A DNA stretch of 64,000 nt. Source: an uncultured bacterium. GTDB taxonomy: Bacteria; Verrucomicrobiota; Lentisphaeria; Victivallales; UBA1829. Shown here piece after piece: positions 41,695 to 51,065 of the stretch; position 1 is the stretch's first letter; every line of letters starts with the position of its first letter. The notes beneath the pieces are model-generated. The model was not told the DNA's origin and ran no database searches. It saw only the letters and a list, made by a program, of their open reading frames with translations. Location of the stretch: assembly GCA_900548385.1 (NCBI GenBank), contig URKJ01000001.1, forward strand, positions 62,001-126,000. Direction: 5' to 3'. The translations under genes were made by a program, and so were the position numbers.

Positions 41695-44600
41695 ATGATG
41701 AATTGCCGTTATTGGATCTTTGCCGGAAGTATTGCCGCCGCTCTGCTGTCCGCCGCGGAAAAACTGCCGGTTCCTGCTGGGAAAGCCGGACTGCCGGAAA
41801 CGGTCTCCGCCGGAAAAGCGGAAGTGTTGAACCCTGAAATCCGGGGGACGTCACTGGTTGCCGGAACAAAACAGCTTCAGCTGCTGAACAATTTTCAGAT
41901 CGGGATCAGCGACAGCGGGATTCCGATTGCAAATTCCGGTCCCGTCTGTCTGGTGAAAGAGCTTGACAGCGGGAAAGAGCACTGGCTCGGACTCCGGGCG
42001 CAGCCGGGGATGTTTACCGTCAAACGGGAGGGAAACCGCTTTCTTTATATACAGCGGGCGAAGCTCGAAAATGACACATGGGAACTGGCACGTCAGGAAA
42101 CGGAGTTTCTGCCGGACGGCCTTGTCCGGGTGACTTTCCGCTGGAATCCGCCCGATCCGGCGAAATATTCGTTCCGCAGTTTCGGATTCTTTCTGGATAT
42201 TCCGTATTCCGCCGGTTCCGGGAAAAAGGTCGTCTGCGACGGAAAGGCGTACACGCTTCCCGGAAAGGCGGTCAACAGCGTTCTGCACGCAGGAGGGACC
42301 AAAGCGCACCGTCTGGAGTTTTTTCCGGACGAACCCGCACGCTGTTTCACCGTTTTCACAAAGGAAAAGGAGTCGAACGGCATTTCCTGCTACGCCGTTA
42401 AAAATGCGATTTCGTTCCGTTTGCAGGAGAGCGGAGACAGCCGGGAACTGACGTTTTATCTCGACATCCGCCGCGGCGTGCGCGCTTCCCGTTCGGAGTC
42501 CCTGCGCGGCGGAGTGGATTTCCGCGCGGTGGAGAATCTGACGATGCCCGATGATTCCAGCCGCAATCTCATCGTGAATCCCTCGTTCGAGCAGGGAATG
42601 ACGGGGTATCACCTTTTTCGGCATTCCGGCTACAACTACTCCAGGGAAAAGTGGGAAACGGAACTCTATGCGCTGGATGACCGCGTGAGCCGGTTCGGCG
42701 GAACGTCTCTGCGCATGACCACGTTTTTCGCACAGAAAAAAGGGGACGATTACCGGAATCTGAGCTCTTCCGGCAATCTTTCCACACACCATACCGCCGT
42801 GGCTCCGGGCGTCTATACCCTGAGCTTTTACATCAAGGGGACGCATCCCGGCGAACAGACGTTCAACGCATGGGTTTCCCCCTACAACTACGGGCCGTAC
42901 AATCATTGGCTTGCGGTGAAAGGCGGCGTTGTGAGCGTTCCCGTGACGACGGAGTGGACGCGTCACACCGCGACATTCCGGATCGATTCCATGATGCCGT
43001 TGAACGTGCGCTTCAACGCGGTCGGCTCCCGGCGGCGCGGATTCGTCTGGGTCGACGGCATTCAGGTGGAGAAAGGGGATCGGGCGACCGCGTTTGACGT
43101 GAAGCCCGTCGAAGCGCGCCTTGTGACTTCAGATCCGGAAAACTTCCTCTCCGCCAAAGCCCGGATCGGTGCGAAACTGAAACTGACGGTTCCGCCGGAT
43201 GCGTCGGGAAAAGGTGTGACGACGATCCGCAACTTTTACGGAGAAACCGTGTTCCGGCAGGATTTCCGGTTCCGTGCCGACCGTTCGGGCAGGGCGGAGG
43301 TCGCGCTGGATCTGGACCGGAATCATCCCGGCAAGGGTATTCTCATGCTCCGCACCGATTACGAACTTGCGGACGGACGCAAATGTTACGATCTGCACCG
43401 TCTGACGATTCTTGATTTTCTTGAAAACAAACATCCGCACCGTTTTCTGTTCAGTGACAATTACGGCGATCTTTACGAGAATCCGTTGCTGTACCGGATT
43501 CTGGAGCGTTGGAAAAAGGTCGGATTCGGTGCGAAAGCGCAGATATTCACGCCCGATCCGCTGATTCATGACACGTTTGCGAAATTCGGGATTCCCATTA
43601 CCGAAGTGATCCTTGTCCGCAAACTGTGGAACAGTCCCGACGGGCGTGCGCACTGGGGCGTTTCCTCCCGTTTTCAGATGCGGGACCGTCTGACTCCCGA
43701 CGATCCGTCGCTGCTGTTCCGGGATTTTTTTCTGGATGCCGGCGGCGAGGTCACGCCGGAGTATCTGGCAAAGGTGCGCAATGCCTGCCGGAAGATCGCG
43801 GAACGTTATCCGAAGATCATCCGCTGGCAGTTCTCCAATGAAATGGGTGCCGGATTCCCGCGCGAATGGTGGTCGCGGGAGGGATCGGCGGAGAAACGCG
43901 CCGAACGGTTCGCTCTGATCGTGAAAGCGTTTGCCGACGGTATCCGCGCCGGAAATCCGGCGGCGCAGGTCAGCGCGGACTGCCCATGGAACATGAACCC
44001 CGATGGCGGCATTGCCGAAACGGAAGCCCTGCTGAAAGCCGCAAACCGGATCGGGCTCCGTCTGGACCGTCTGGCGACGCACACTTACCGTGCCACGCCG
44101 GAAAGTCCGGATCTGGATGCGGATACCGCGCTTTATCTGAAACGCGCGGCGGAAGCCGGGTATACGAAAGAACCGCTGTTCTGGAGCGAGATGATGCACT
44201 GGGGACCCTATACCGTTCCTGCGTGGGGAGTCGTCTCGGCAGACTGGATGGGGACCCCGAAGACGTGGTACGGCGGCCCCGTCAGTTACGATATGGGATG
44301 GAATGAAAAAGTTTCCGCCGCATGGCGCGCCCGTTCGTGGCTTGTGGGACTCAAATATTCCGATCGCGTGAAAACCGCCTGTTCCAGTTCGGATATGAAC
44401 AATTTCATCATGGATCTGGACCTGACGCCGTTTGCATCGCAGGTGATACCGAACACGCTTGGAAACCTACTTGGCGATTCGACGTTCCGGAAAGACATCC
44501 GCTTTGCCGCATATATCCGCGCCTATGTGTTTGAGGATGCGCAGAAACGTCCGGTGGCGGCGGTATGGTGTCATCTGCCGGAACTTGACGAAGGACGGCA

Positions 44601-45720
44601 GGACGCTCCGGTCGCGGAGGCGGATTTCGGGTCCGCGCTGGAGTCCGTGATTGATCTGATGAACAATGAACGCGCGTTTGCGCCGGGCAGACTCCGTTTT
44701 CCCGTCACGCCGTTCCCGCTGTTCTTCCGGGGAAAGCCGGGAACGCTCGATGCTGTGATCCGTGCGTTGGAAAATGCGGTGATCGTGGCGGGAAAAGGCG
44801 TTTCGCGTCTTCAGGTTTCGGCGAATCCTTCCACGCCGGAGACGGTGACGCTGAATATGAAAAATCTGCTCTCGTCCGCGTTCACCGGAACGGCGGGGGA
44901 AAAACCGTTTACCGTTCCCGGATCGCAGTCAGCGTCGGTGACGCTGCCGCTGCCGGAAAAGTTGTCGTACAGCCGGATCGCGGAGGAGAAACTTCCGCTT
45001 GTCATCAAGGGGACGGCGTCAAACGAACGGATGACGGTCGATCTTTCGTTCCGCGGGATTCTCTGCAGACGGGTCGGGGACGATGTGACGCCGGCGGACA
45101 TCCGCTGGGATTCGCTTCCCGCCGTCCGTCTGGCGCCTGCCGCGAACATGCCGGAGCTGACCGGAGGCGTTTACCGGATGGCGTGGAATTCCAAAGGGCT
45201 CTTTCTGCGCGTCGAAGTCCGGGACCCGGTGTTTTCCCATATTGAGTTTCCGAAACCGGCGGCCCGCTGGGCGAACGATTCGCTGCAGCTCTACTTTGAT
45301 ACATACGCCGATGCCCGCGCGCGTCAGACGCGCGGTTCCGATGACAACGATTATGAGTATATGCTGTTTCCGGATTCCGCCGGAATCTCCTGTTCGGTCT
45401 ACCGCGCCCGGATGGTGGACTGGCAGCTCGGACTCGGCACCTCGCAGGCGAAAGCCGGCACGTTTGCCGCTGATATTCCGTCCACGTTCCGGCGGTCCGC
45501 CAACGGCTATGTGTATGACGTTTTCTTCCCGGCGAAAGATCTGCTCCCGGTGCAGTTCCGGAAAGGGTATGTATTCGGATTCGGCATTTATCTGAACAAT
45601 GCTGATGATCCGGCGGAGAAAAGTCATAAACGCCGCATCTCCGCTCTGACCAATGCCGCGGGAGGCGGAACCTGTTACAACGCTCCGCATCTCTGGCCGG
45701 CGGTTCTGCTGTGGGAATAA
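41695..45720 (+). CDS. Large secreted clan GH-A-like hydrolase with CBM4/9- and CBM9-like domains
   Basis: A 1341-residue protein with a signal peptide (MMNCRYWIFAGSIAAALLSA; cleavage near AEK). Residues of about 20-280 are a beta-rich module. NLIVNPSFEQGMTGYHLF at about 290 begins a CBM4/9-like jelly roll. A TIM-barrel-like core follows: the SNE motif gives acid/base Glu716 and FWSEMM gives probable nucleophile Glu832. The last 200 residues are CBM9/DOMON-like, with WANDSLQLYF. The substrate is unknown. AAGGA upstream supports ATG at 41695; the ATG at 41698 is equally possible. It is the last gene of cassette 2 and much larger than usual GH-A enzymes. Confidence 0.85.
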   Translation: MMNCRYWIFAGSIAAALLSAAEKLPVPAGKAGLPETVSAGKAEVLNPEIRGTSLVAGTKQLQLLNNFQIGISDSGIPIANSGPVCLVKELDSGKEHWLGLRAQPGMFTVKREGNRFLYIQRAKLENDTWELARQETEFLPDGLVRVTFRWNPPDPAKYSFRSFGFFLDIPYSAGSGKKVVCDGKAYTLPGKAVNSVLHAGGTKAHRLEFFPDEPARCFTVFTKEKESNGISCYAVKNAISFRLQESGDSRELTFYLDIRRGVRASRSESLRGGVDFRAVENLTMPDDSSRNLIVNPSFEQGMTGYHLFRHSGYNYSREKWETELYALDDRVSRFGGTSLRMTTFFAQKKGDDYRNLSSSGNLSTHHTAVAPGVYTLSFYIKGTHPGEQTFNAWVSPYNYGPYNHWLAVKGGVVSVPVTTEWTRHTATFRIDSMMPLNVRFNAVGSRRRGFVWVDGIQVEKGDRATAFDVKPVEARLVTSDPENFLSAKARIGAKLKLTVPPDASGKGVTTIRNFYGETVFRQDFRFRADRSGRAEVALDLDRNHPGKGILMLRTDYELADGRKCYDLHRLTILDFLENKHPHRFLFSDNYGDLYENPLLYRILERWKKVGFGAKAQIFTPDPLIHDTFAKFGIPITEVILVRKLWNSPDGRAHWGVSSRFQMRDRLTPDDPSLLFRDFFLDAGGEVTPEYLAKVRNACRKIAERYPKIIRWQFSNEMGAGFPREWWSREGSAEKRAERFALIVKAFADGIRAGNPAAQVSADCPWNMNPDGGIAETEALLKAANRIGLRLDRLATHTYRATPESPDLDADTALYLKRAAEAGYTKEPLFWSEMMHWGPYTVPAWGVVSADWMGTPKTWYGGPVSYDMGWNEKVSAAWRARSWLVGLKYSDRVKTACSSSDMNNFIMDLDLTPFASQVIPNTLGNLLGDSTFRKDIRFAAYIRAYVFEDAQKRPVAAVWCHLPELDEGRQDAPVAEADFGSALESVIDLMNNERAFAPGRLRFPVTPFPLFFRGKPGTLDAVIRALENAVIVAGKGVSRLQVSANPSTPETVTLNMKNLLSSAFTGTAGEKPFTVPGSQSASVTLPLPEKLSYSRIAEEKLPLVIKGTASNERMTVDLSFRGILCRRVGDDVTPADIRWDSLPAVRLAPAANMPELTGGVYRMAWNSKGLFLRVEVRDPVFSHIEFPKPAARWANDSLQLYFDTYADARARQTRGSDDNDYEYMLFPDSAGISCSVYRARMVDWQLGLGTSQAKAGTFAADIPSTFRRSANGYVYDVFFPAKDLLPVQFRKGYVFGFGIYLNNADDPAEKSHKRRISALTNAAGGGTCYNAPHLWPAVLLWE

Positions 45721-45731
45721 GAAGAACGGGA

Positions 45732-45762
45732 AGTGCGCCGCTCCGTTGGGAAACGGCGCGCT
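45732..45762. terminator. Hairpin between convergent genes
   Basis: AGTGCGCCG (45732-45740) pairs with CGGCGCGCT (45754-45762) with one G-U pair. It lies between the hydrolase stop at 45720 and the convergent transporter stop at 45770. The T-tract after it is short. Confidence 0.5.
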
Positions 45763-45769
45763 TTCCGTA

Positions 45770-46666
45770 TCAGAGGGAAACGGCGATCAGTCCCGCGACG
45801 ATCAGGATGATGCCGATCAGTTTCGCCTGGCTGCATGGTTCCTTGAGGATGAACACACCCGCCAGAACGCCGAGGGGAAGACTCATCTGGCGGAATGCCT
45901 GAATGTAGCTGACATTGGTGACGAATCCCATCGCCAGCAGGATCAGCGCATATGCGGAGGAGCTGAACACTCCGGTGATGAACGGCCATGGTGTTTTCAG
46001 AAACAGACGGCGGAATTCCGCCCGTTCCCGTTTCTGCGTCAGGACGAAGAGTCCGAGCGATGCCGCGAGTCCCGCTTCAATGAGGAAAAGATAGAACAGC
46101 GAGCGGGAGATTCGCGATGCTCCGGTTGTCTGTTCCAACAGCTTTGCCGCCTGACTGTCGAAGATCGTGTAGCCTGTCGTTCCGATTGCGATCAGAATCA
46201 CGAAAAACAGTACACGGGAGCAGTAGGTGCGCCAGTGGAAATCGCGGAACCGGTTCAGCGGCAGGAGCAGACAGCCGAACGAGATCACCGCCATTCCGCA
46301 CAGTGCGAGCGGACCGGGCGTTTTGCCCAGTCCGAACAGAAGTGTCACGCCGGCGACCATCAGCACCGGCAGGGCGCGGCCGAGCGGATAGACGAGGGAA
46401 ATGTCGCCGCAGCGGTATCCGTAGGCGAGACCGAGGACATACACCATTTCCGTAAGAACGCTCAAGCCGAACAGACACCAGAATCTGCCCGGAAGAGCGG
46501 CGCAGTCGATGCCGGAATGCAGAAAGAATCCCAGCCAGATCAGCGCACCGGTTGAGCTGGCAAGCATATAGAATGCGCCGGACGGATTGCTCTTCTTGCT
46601 CAGGAAGTTCCATCCGGCATGAAGAAAGACCGAGATGAAAACCAGACAGAATGCGGAGAGTGTCAT
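45770..46666 (-). CDS. EamA/DMT-family transporter
   Basis: A 298-residue inner-membrane protein with about ten hydrophobic helices in two repeated halves, each ending with a segment like GIILIVAGLIAV or LCGMAVISFGCLLL, as in EamA drug/metabolite exporters and importers. Its ATG overlaps the stop of the upstream PHP gene (ATGA), so the two are cotranscribed. The transported compound is unknown; association with a PHP phosphoesterase suggests a phosphorylated or nucleotide-related compound, but this is only a guess. Confidence 0.85.
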   Translation of the reverse strand: MTLSAFCLVFISVFLHAGWNFLSKKSNPSGAFYMLASSTGALIWLGFFLHSGIDCAALPGRFWCLFGLSVLTEMVYVLGLAYGYRCGDISLVYPLGRALPVLMVAGVTLLFGLGKTPGPLALCGMAVISFGCLLLPLNRFRDFHWRTYCSRVLFFVILIAIGTTGYTIFDSQAAKLLEQTTGASRISRSLFYLFLIEAGLAASLGLFVLTQKRERAEFRRLFLKTPWPFITGVFSSSAYALILLAMGFVTNVSYIQAFRQMSLPLGVLAGVFILKEPCSQAKLIGIILIVAGLIAVSL

Positions 46667-48018
46667 TTCTCCACATCTCCGAACGAGTTCCTGCGGTACG
46701 TTTCAACGCGGTTGCCGAGGGCGTCAAGCGCGGTTTTCGCATTCGCGTTCCCTGCGATGATCTCCTGCATCAGCGCTCCTTCCACGGCACAGAGACGGGT
46801 CTGCGCGGGGAAATAATCCTGAATCAGAAACGAGACGTATTTTACCAGTCGGAATCCGCCGACGACATGCGGAATCTTGTTTCCCATGATTTCCACCGCC
46901 GCGCAGGTTCCGGCTTTCATGGCGGCGATCAGGTCGGCAAGTTCGTCGGACTCCGCGAGAACGACCGTGAAATTGCGGAACGCCAGCTGGTCGCGGTCGG
47001 TTCCGTGGGAGTCGCTGACTCCGGCGACGGGGAACCGGTTTCCTTTGGCGGTCTCTTCGTAATAACGGGCGATCTGGCAGTTGTTGGACCGCCACTGATA
47101 ATCGTAAAAACCGCCGATTACCTCGAAAATATCGAACTTTTTCCGCCGGAACATGGCGTCGGTGATCCATTCGCCGATCACATAGCGGTTCTGCTGCCAG
47201 TAGGGGTGACAGAACATGGCGAGTCCGTTTCCTTCCCGGATCCGGTCAAACGCCCATTCGCTTGCGGCGACGGGAAAGGGCGTTTCCCCGTCCGGGATCA
47301 GTTCCGGAGGCAGGGATCGGCTGATCTCCTCCACTTCGCGCCGGTACCGTTCCGGTTCGTTTTTCGCCAGGTCGTTGACGCTGAACGTGCCGCCGAAATT
47401 GATGATGTGGACCGGATTGTCCGGGGTATGCACCTCTTCGCCGGGAAACAGACGGAAGCCGTTCCTGAGGTCTTTCCAGAACTTCATCGTATGCAGGGAG
47501 GGGGCATATTTCCCGTGATCGGTGACGGCGATAAAGTCGAATCCCTCTTCCCGGTAGCGTGCCGCGACGTATTCCGGCGCTTCCATGCCGTCGGAGCAGA
47601 GAGAATGCAGATGAATGTCGCCTTTGTAGGGGCGCAGTTTCATCAGGTCGGGATAAAGGGAGTAGAGATTGAAGCGGATGGCATTCATGTCCCGTGCGAC
47701 CCAGGCGGAGGAGGCGCGGCGCGCGGGAAGATCGTGCAGATCAAGTATGAGGCTGTGTTCCTGTTCTCCGGCGAAGAAGATGCGCAGAATCAGCGAGCCG
47801 TCCCGGAGTTCGGCGGAGCGGATCGCTCTGCTTGCCTCTTCCGTTTGCTTGCCGTCTTCGGGAGCGAACTGACCGCTCACCGGCAGGCAGCGGATCGTGA
47901 TTTTATCCAATTCCGGCAGTTCCGCATGGGGAACGCGCGGGGTGATGCGGATTTCCGATTCCTGATCGGCGGGGACAATGCGGGGAAAAACATCGAAATA
48001 ATCCTGAAAGCTCTTCAT
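46663..48018 (-). CDS. PHP-domain phosphoesterase with N-terminal beta domain
   Basis: A 451-residue protein. Residues of about 1-128 form a beta-rich domain I do not recognise. The PHP domain starts at YKGDIHLHSLCSDG (Asp134, His136, His138, Asp143) and continues with VTDHGK, FPGEEVHT, CHPYW and GVSDSHGTD, the usual metal-ligand segments. It probably hydrolyses a phosphoester using a trinuclear metal site. AAAGGAG precedes the ATG at 48018; a 13-residue upstream extension is not supported. It is first in a two-gene operon, divergent from a TrmB-type regulator that may control it. Confidence 0.85.
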   Translation of the reverse strand: MKSFQDYFDVFPRIVPADQESEIRITPRVPHAELPELDKITIRCLPVSGQFAPEDGKQTEEASRAIRSAELRDGSLILRIFFAGEQEHSLILDLHDLPARRASSAWVARDMNAIRFNLYSLYPDLMKLRPYKGDIHLHSLCSDGMEAPEYVAARYREEGFDFIAVTDHGKYAPSLHTMKFWKDLRNGFRLFPGEEVHTPDNPVHIINFGGTFSVNDLAKNEPERYRREVEEISRSLPPELIPDGETPFPVAASEWAFDRIREGNGLAMFCHPYWQQNRYVIGEWITDAMFRRKKFDIFEVIGGFYDYQWRSNNCQIARYYEETAKGNRFPVAGVSDSHGTDRDQLAFRNFTVVLAESDELADLIAAMKAGTCAAVEIMGNKIPHVVGGFRLVKYVSFLIQDYFPAQTRLCAVEGALMQEIIAGNANAKTALDALGNRVETYRRNSFGDVEK

Positions 48019-48067
48019 TTTTGCTCCTTTTTTTGAAATGTCGCTTTCAATAAACACGATAGATGCT

Positions 48068-48136
48068 ACTGTACAGTCTGTATGGCGAATTTCAACAGGA
48101 ACAACAAAAATAAATGATGTCGCTTTTTTACGACAT
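48068..48136. promoter_or_regulatory. Divergent region with palindromes and a repeated decamer
   Basis: ACTGTACAGT (48068-48077) is a perfect 10-bp palindrome, and ATGTCG / CGACAT (48117-48122, 48131-48136) is an inverted repeat with an 8-nt centre. The decamer ATGTCGCTTT occurs twice, at 48038-48047 and 48117-48126, flanking the region. They lie between the PHP operon and the divergent TrmB gene and are good operator candidates. Confidence 0.5.
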
Positions 48137-48146
48137 GGGAGGCTAT

Positions 48147-48890
48147 ATGAACATTATCGACCAGTTGAACAATCTGGGATTGAACGGCAGACAGGCGCGG
48201 GTGTATCTGTCGATTCTGCAGCTCGGCCCCGCTTCGGCGATTGAGATAGCCAAGCACTCCGGATTCAAACACCCGACCGTGTACGATGTGCTGGATGTAC
48301 TGAAGGAACGGCGTCTGGTTACGGAAAGCACGATCAACGGACGCAAGGTGTTTGCTCCGGAGGATCCGTCGTCGCTGCTGCAGATGGAGGAGGAACGCCG
48401 GATCATGCTGGAGTCGATCCTGCCTGATCTGCGGGATCTTTATCTCGGCGGGACTCACCGGACGCGGATTCATTTTTATGAGGGAAGAGCGGGAGTGATG
48501 GCGATCCGGACCGAACTGCTCAATGTCCGTTCGAAAGAGTATTTTTATTTCGGTTCCGTGCAGGAGATGCTGAAACTTTCCTCGCCGGAGGAGGAAGAGG
48601 AGTTCGTGAGGGAACGGATGCGGCGGGGAATCTGGTCGTGGTCGATCCGCAACCGGATGCGCGAGGTCCCGTTTGAATATATGAAACCCGGCGAACACAA
48701 TTTCCGGCATGTTCGCTACTTTCCGCGTCCGATGAGCGACAGCGTTTCCGGCCTGTATATTTATGACGACAAAATCGCGATCGGCTCCGCTCTCAAGGAG
48801 AACTATTCGATCATCATCGAGAGCCGCGAACTGTTCACGCTGATGAAAGCGCTCTGGCAATGTATCTGGGACATTGCGGAGGAGCCGTGA
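48147..48890 (+). CDS. TrmB-family transcriptional regulator
   Basis: A 247-residue protein. Residues of about 5-65 form the TrmB-type winged helix (LNGRQARVYLSILQLGPASA, then HSGFKHPTVYDVLDVLKER). The rest (RIHFYEGRAGVMAIRTELLN, IYDDKIAIGSALKENYSIII) resembles the TrmB C-terminal sensor that in archaeal members binds sugars. The ATG at 48147 has GGGAGG 5 nt upstream. It is divergent from the PHP-EamA operon. It converges on an AraC gene only 4 bp away. TrmB regulators are less common in bacteria than in archaea. Confidence 0.88.
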   Translation: MNIIDQLNNLGLNGRQARVYLSILQLGPASAIEIAKHSGFKHPTVYDVLDVLKERRLVTESTINGRKVFAPEDPSSLLQMEEERRIMLESILPDLRDLYLGGTHRTRIHFYEGRAGVMAIRTELLNVRSKEYFYFGSVQEMLKLSSPEEEEEFVRERMRRGIWSWSIRNRMREVPFEYMKPGEHNFRHVRYFPRPMSDSVSGLYIYDDKIAIGSALKENYSIIIESRELFTLMKALWQCIWDIAEEP

Positions 48891-48894
48891 GCGG

Positions 48895-49755
48895 TCAGCG
48901 CTTGCTGAACTGTCTGCGGTAAAGTTCGGGCGAGGCGCCCATCCGCAGTTTGAACCGCCGGCTGAAATGATAGGGATCGTTGTAACCGAACTGACGGGCG
49001 ATCGTGCGGATGGAAAAATCCGTGGAGAGCAGCCGGTCGGCGGCGCTGCGCAGCTTGCATTCTTCCAGATAGGCTTTCGGAAGCATTCCCGTGTGCGCGA
49101 GGAACCGCCGCCGCAGAACTTCACTGGAAAGCGAGGCCAGTTCGGCAAGCTCTTCCACGGTCCACCAGCGCTGGAGATCGTTCTGGATCAGCTGCAGAAG
49201 TTCTTCCATCTGACTGCTCCGGGAACGTTCGCGGTTGCTGAAATAGAGCTCGGTCAGCAGATTCTGCAGCTGAATGTTCGCATGGATCTGTGCGTCCCGG
49301 CTGGGATCCGCGATCTGTTCGATGATCGGACAGAGACGGCGGACCGTTCCGAGTTCATAGGCACCGGAAACAAGAATGCCGGATGCCGCCATCATGTCGG
49401 CGACGGGACCGCAGAAACGGATGGAGTCTTCCACATACGGCAGTCCGTTTCCGCCGTACCGGTTGCGGATTCCCGGAGTAATGACCACGAGCGTTCCGGG
49501 AGTGAGTTCCTGTTCGTCCTGCTGCTCGATCCACAGCCTGCCGCCGCCTTCGATAAGGTGTGAGATGGAATAAAATTCAAATTTCCGTTCGGGACAACGC
49601 GCAAAGCCGTCCGGAGCGCTGCGCACGGCAAATGAAGCATTGATGATCCAGAGCCCGTACCGCCGGTTGAATTCCGGCATTTGCGCCACGAGTCTGTGTA
49701 TCGGCGGCGAAGCGGAGATGATGATTTTGTCATTACTCATACGTTTTTTATCCAT
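48895..49755 (-). CDS. AraC-family transcriptional regulator
   Basis: A 286-residue protein. The N-terminal part (residues of about 25-160) is a cupin-like AraC sensor (FYSISHLIEGGGRLWIEQQ). The C-terminal 100 residues hold two HTH motifs with the family signature FGYNDPYHFSRRFKLRMGASP. It is divergent from an NAD-dependent sugar oxidoreductase and likely regulates it. The start is uncertain: ATG at 49755 is chosen; 49740 is also possible. Confidence 0.88.
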   Translation of the reverse strand: MDKKRMSNDKIIISASPPIHRLVAQMPEFNRRYGLWIINASFAVRSAPDGFARCPERKFEFYSISHLIEGGGRLWIEQQDEQELTPGTLVVITPGIRNRYGGNGLPYVEDSIRFCGPVADMMAASGILVSGAYELGTVRRLCPIIEQIADPSRDAQIHANIQLQNLLTELYFSNRERSRSSQMEELLQLIQNDLQRWWTVEELAELASLSSEVLRRRFLAHTGMLPKAYLEECKLRSAADRLLSTDFSIRTIARQFGYNDPYHFSRRFKLRMGASPELYRRQFSKR

Positions 49756-49779
49756 TCCATTTCTTTTCTTATCGTGTAT

Positions 49780-49809
49780 AATATATCGCAAACAGGGTCT
49801 TCCTGTCAA
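49780..49809 (-). promoter_or_regulatory. Promoter of the AraC gene at 49755
   Basis: On the minus strand TTGACA (49809-49804), an 18-nt spacer and TATATT (49785-49780) form a good promoter. A plus-strand TATAAT (49777-49782) overlaps it and may serve the divergent oxidoreductase gene. Confidence 0.65.
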
Positions 49810-49842
49810 GTTTTTTTCAAAAAATCAAAGGAGTTTTTCAGA

Positions 49843-50979
49843 ATGAGCGGAAAACAGATCGGTGTGGCGGTGATCGGAAACGGACAGCGTGCGAAACATG
49901 TCGTTTCGAATCTTCTCCGTGACTCGGAACGAATGGTGAAAATCGTGTCGGTCTATGATCCCGATGTCGAAGTGTCGAAAACGTGTATGAAGTTCTGGCA
50001 GTCCCCTGATGCGAAAATCTGCGGAAGCTGCGAAGAAGCGGTCAACACGCCCGGCGTTGACTGGGTCATGGTCTTTTCGCCGAACGCACACCACAAGGAA
50101 GGCATTCTTACCGGATTTGCGGCGGGAAAGCACGTCTTTTCGGAAAAGCCGCTTGCAACGACGATTGATGACTGCCGTGCAATTTACGAGGCTCATCAGA
50201 AGAGCGGTCTCCTCTTTGCAACCGGATTCGTTCTGCGGTATGCTCCGATTTACCGCCGGATCAAGGAAATCCTGGATTCCGGCGTGCTCGGTTCGATCAT
50301 TGCGATCGACGCCAACGAGAACATCACTCCCGAACACGGCGGCTACATCATGTGCAACTGGCGCCGCCATACATCCGAGGCGGGACCGCACATTCTGGAA
50401 AAATGCTGTCACGACCTGGACCTGCTTCTCTGGTTTATCGGATCGCTGCCGTCCCGCGTCGCTTCTTTCGGCGGACGCAATTTCTTTACTTCCGCGAATG
50501 CGAAACTGATGGAGAAATACGGGAAAAAGACTTTCTGCACCTGGCCTGATCCCCATGCGACGGAAACACCGTTCACGGAAGATACCGATCTGATGGACAA
50601 CAGCGTTTCCGTCGCGGAATTCCGCAACGGCGTCCGCATGACGTTCACCGCCACGATGAGCAACGCGATGCCGGAACGCCGGATGCTGTTTTCCTGTTCG
50701 GAAGGGACGCTGTCGATGGATCTCTATTCCCTGCTTATCCGCTATAAACGTCTCGGTTCCGACGAGATTACGGAAATCTCGTTCCGCGGAGACGGGCATG
50801 GCGGCGGCGACTCTTTCATCATGAAAGAGCTTTATGAGACGATGTGCACCGGAAGCCTGCCGAAATGCAGCGGCAATGAAGGATTGCAGAGCGCCGTGTT
50901 TGCCTTGGCAATGGATGAGGCGGCACGCAAAGGCTCCGTGGTTGATCTGGAACCTGTCTGGAGCTCGCTCGGACGCTGA
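49843..50979 (+). CDS. Gfo/Idh/MocA-family NAD(P)-dependent oxidoreductase
   Basis: A 378-residue protein. The Rossmann motif GVAVIGNGQRAKHVV (residues 7-21) and the EKPLATTIDD motif (101-110) identify the family; the Lys of EKP is catalytic. The C-terminal domain contains the His/Asp region CCHDLDLLLWFIG. Members oxidise or reduce sugars, sugar acids or inositols. AAAGGAG lies upstream of the ATG at 49843. It is followed by a strong terminator, so it is monocistronic, and is divergent from an AraC regulator. The substrate is unknown. Confidence 0.92.
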   Translation: MSGKQIGVAVIGNGQRAKHVVSNLLRDSERMVKIVSVYDPDVEVSKTCMKFWQSPDAKICGSCEEAVNTPGVDWVMVFSPNAHHKEGILTGFAAGKHVFSEKPLATTIDDCRAIYEAHQKSGLLFATGFVLRYAPIYRRIKEILDSGVLGSIIAIDANENITPEHGGYIMCNWRRHTSEAGPHILEKCCHDLDLLLWFIGSLPSRVASFGGRNFFTSANAKLMEKYGKKTFCTWPDPHATETPFTEDTDLMDNSVSVAEFRNGVRMTFTATMSNAMPERRMLFSCSEGTLSMDLYSLLIRYKRLGSDEITEISFRGDGHGGGDSFIMKELYETMCTGSLPKCSGNEGLQSAVFALAMDEAARKGSVVDLEPVWSSLGR

Positions 50980-51000
50980 TTCTTTGTTTGAAACGCAGAA

Positions 51001-51040
51001 AGCGGACTGTTTCCGGAATTGGAAAACAGTCCGCTTTTTT
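51001..51040 (+). terminator. Strong rho-independent terminator
   Basis: AGCGGACTGTTT (51001-51012) pairs perfectly over 12 bp with AAACAGTCCGCT (51024-51035), followed by TTTTTT. It ends the oxidoreductase transcript and may also serve the convergent PTS gene. Confidence 0.92.
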
Positions 51041-51065
51041 ACGTTATCAATTACAGGAAAACCGG

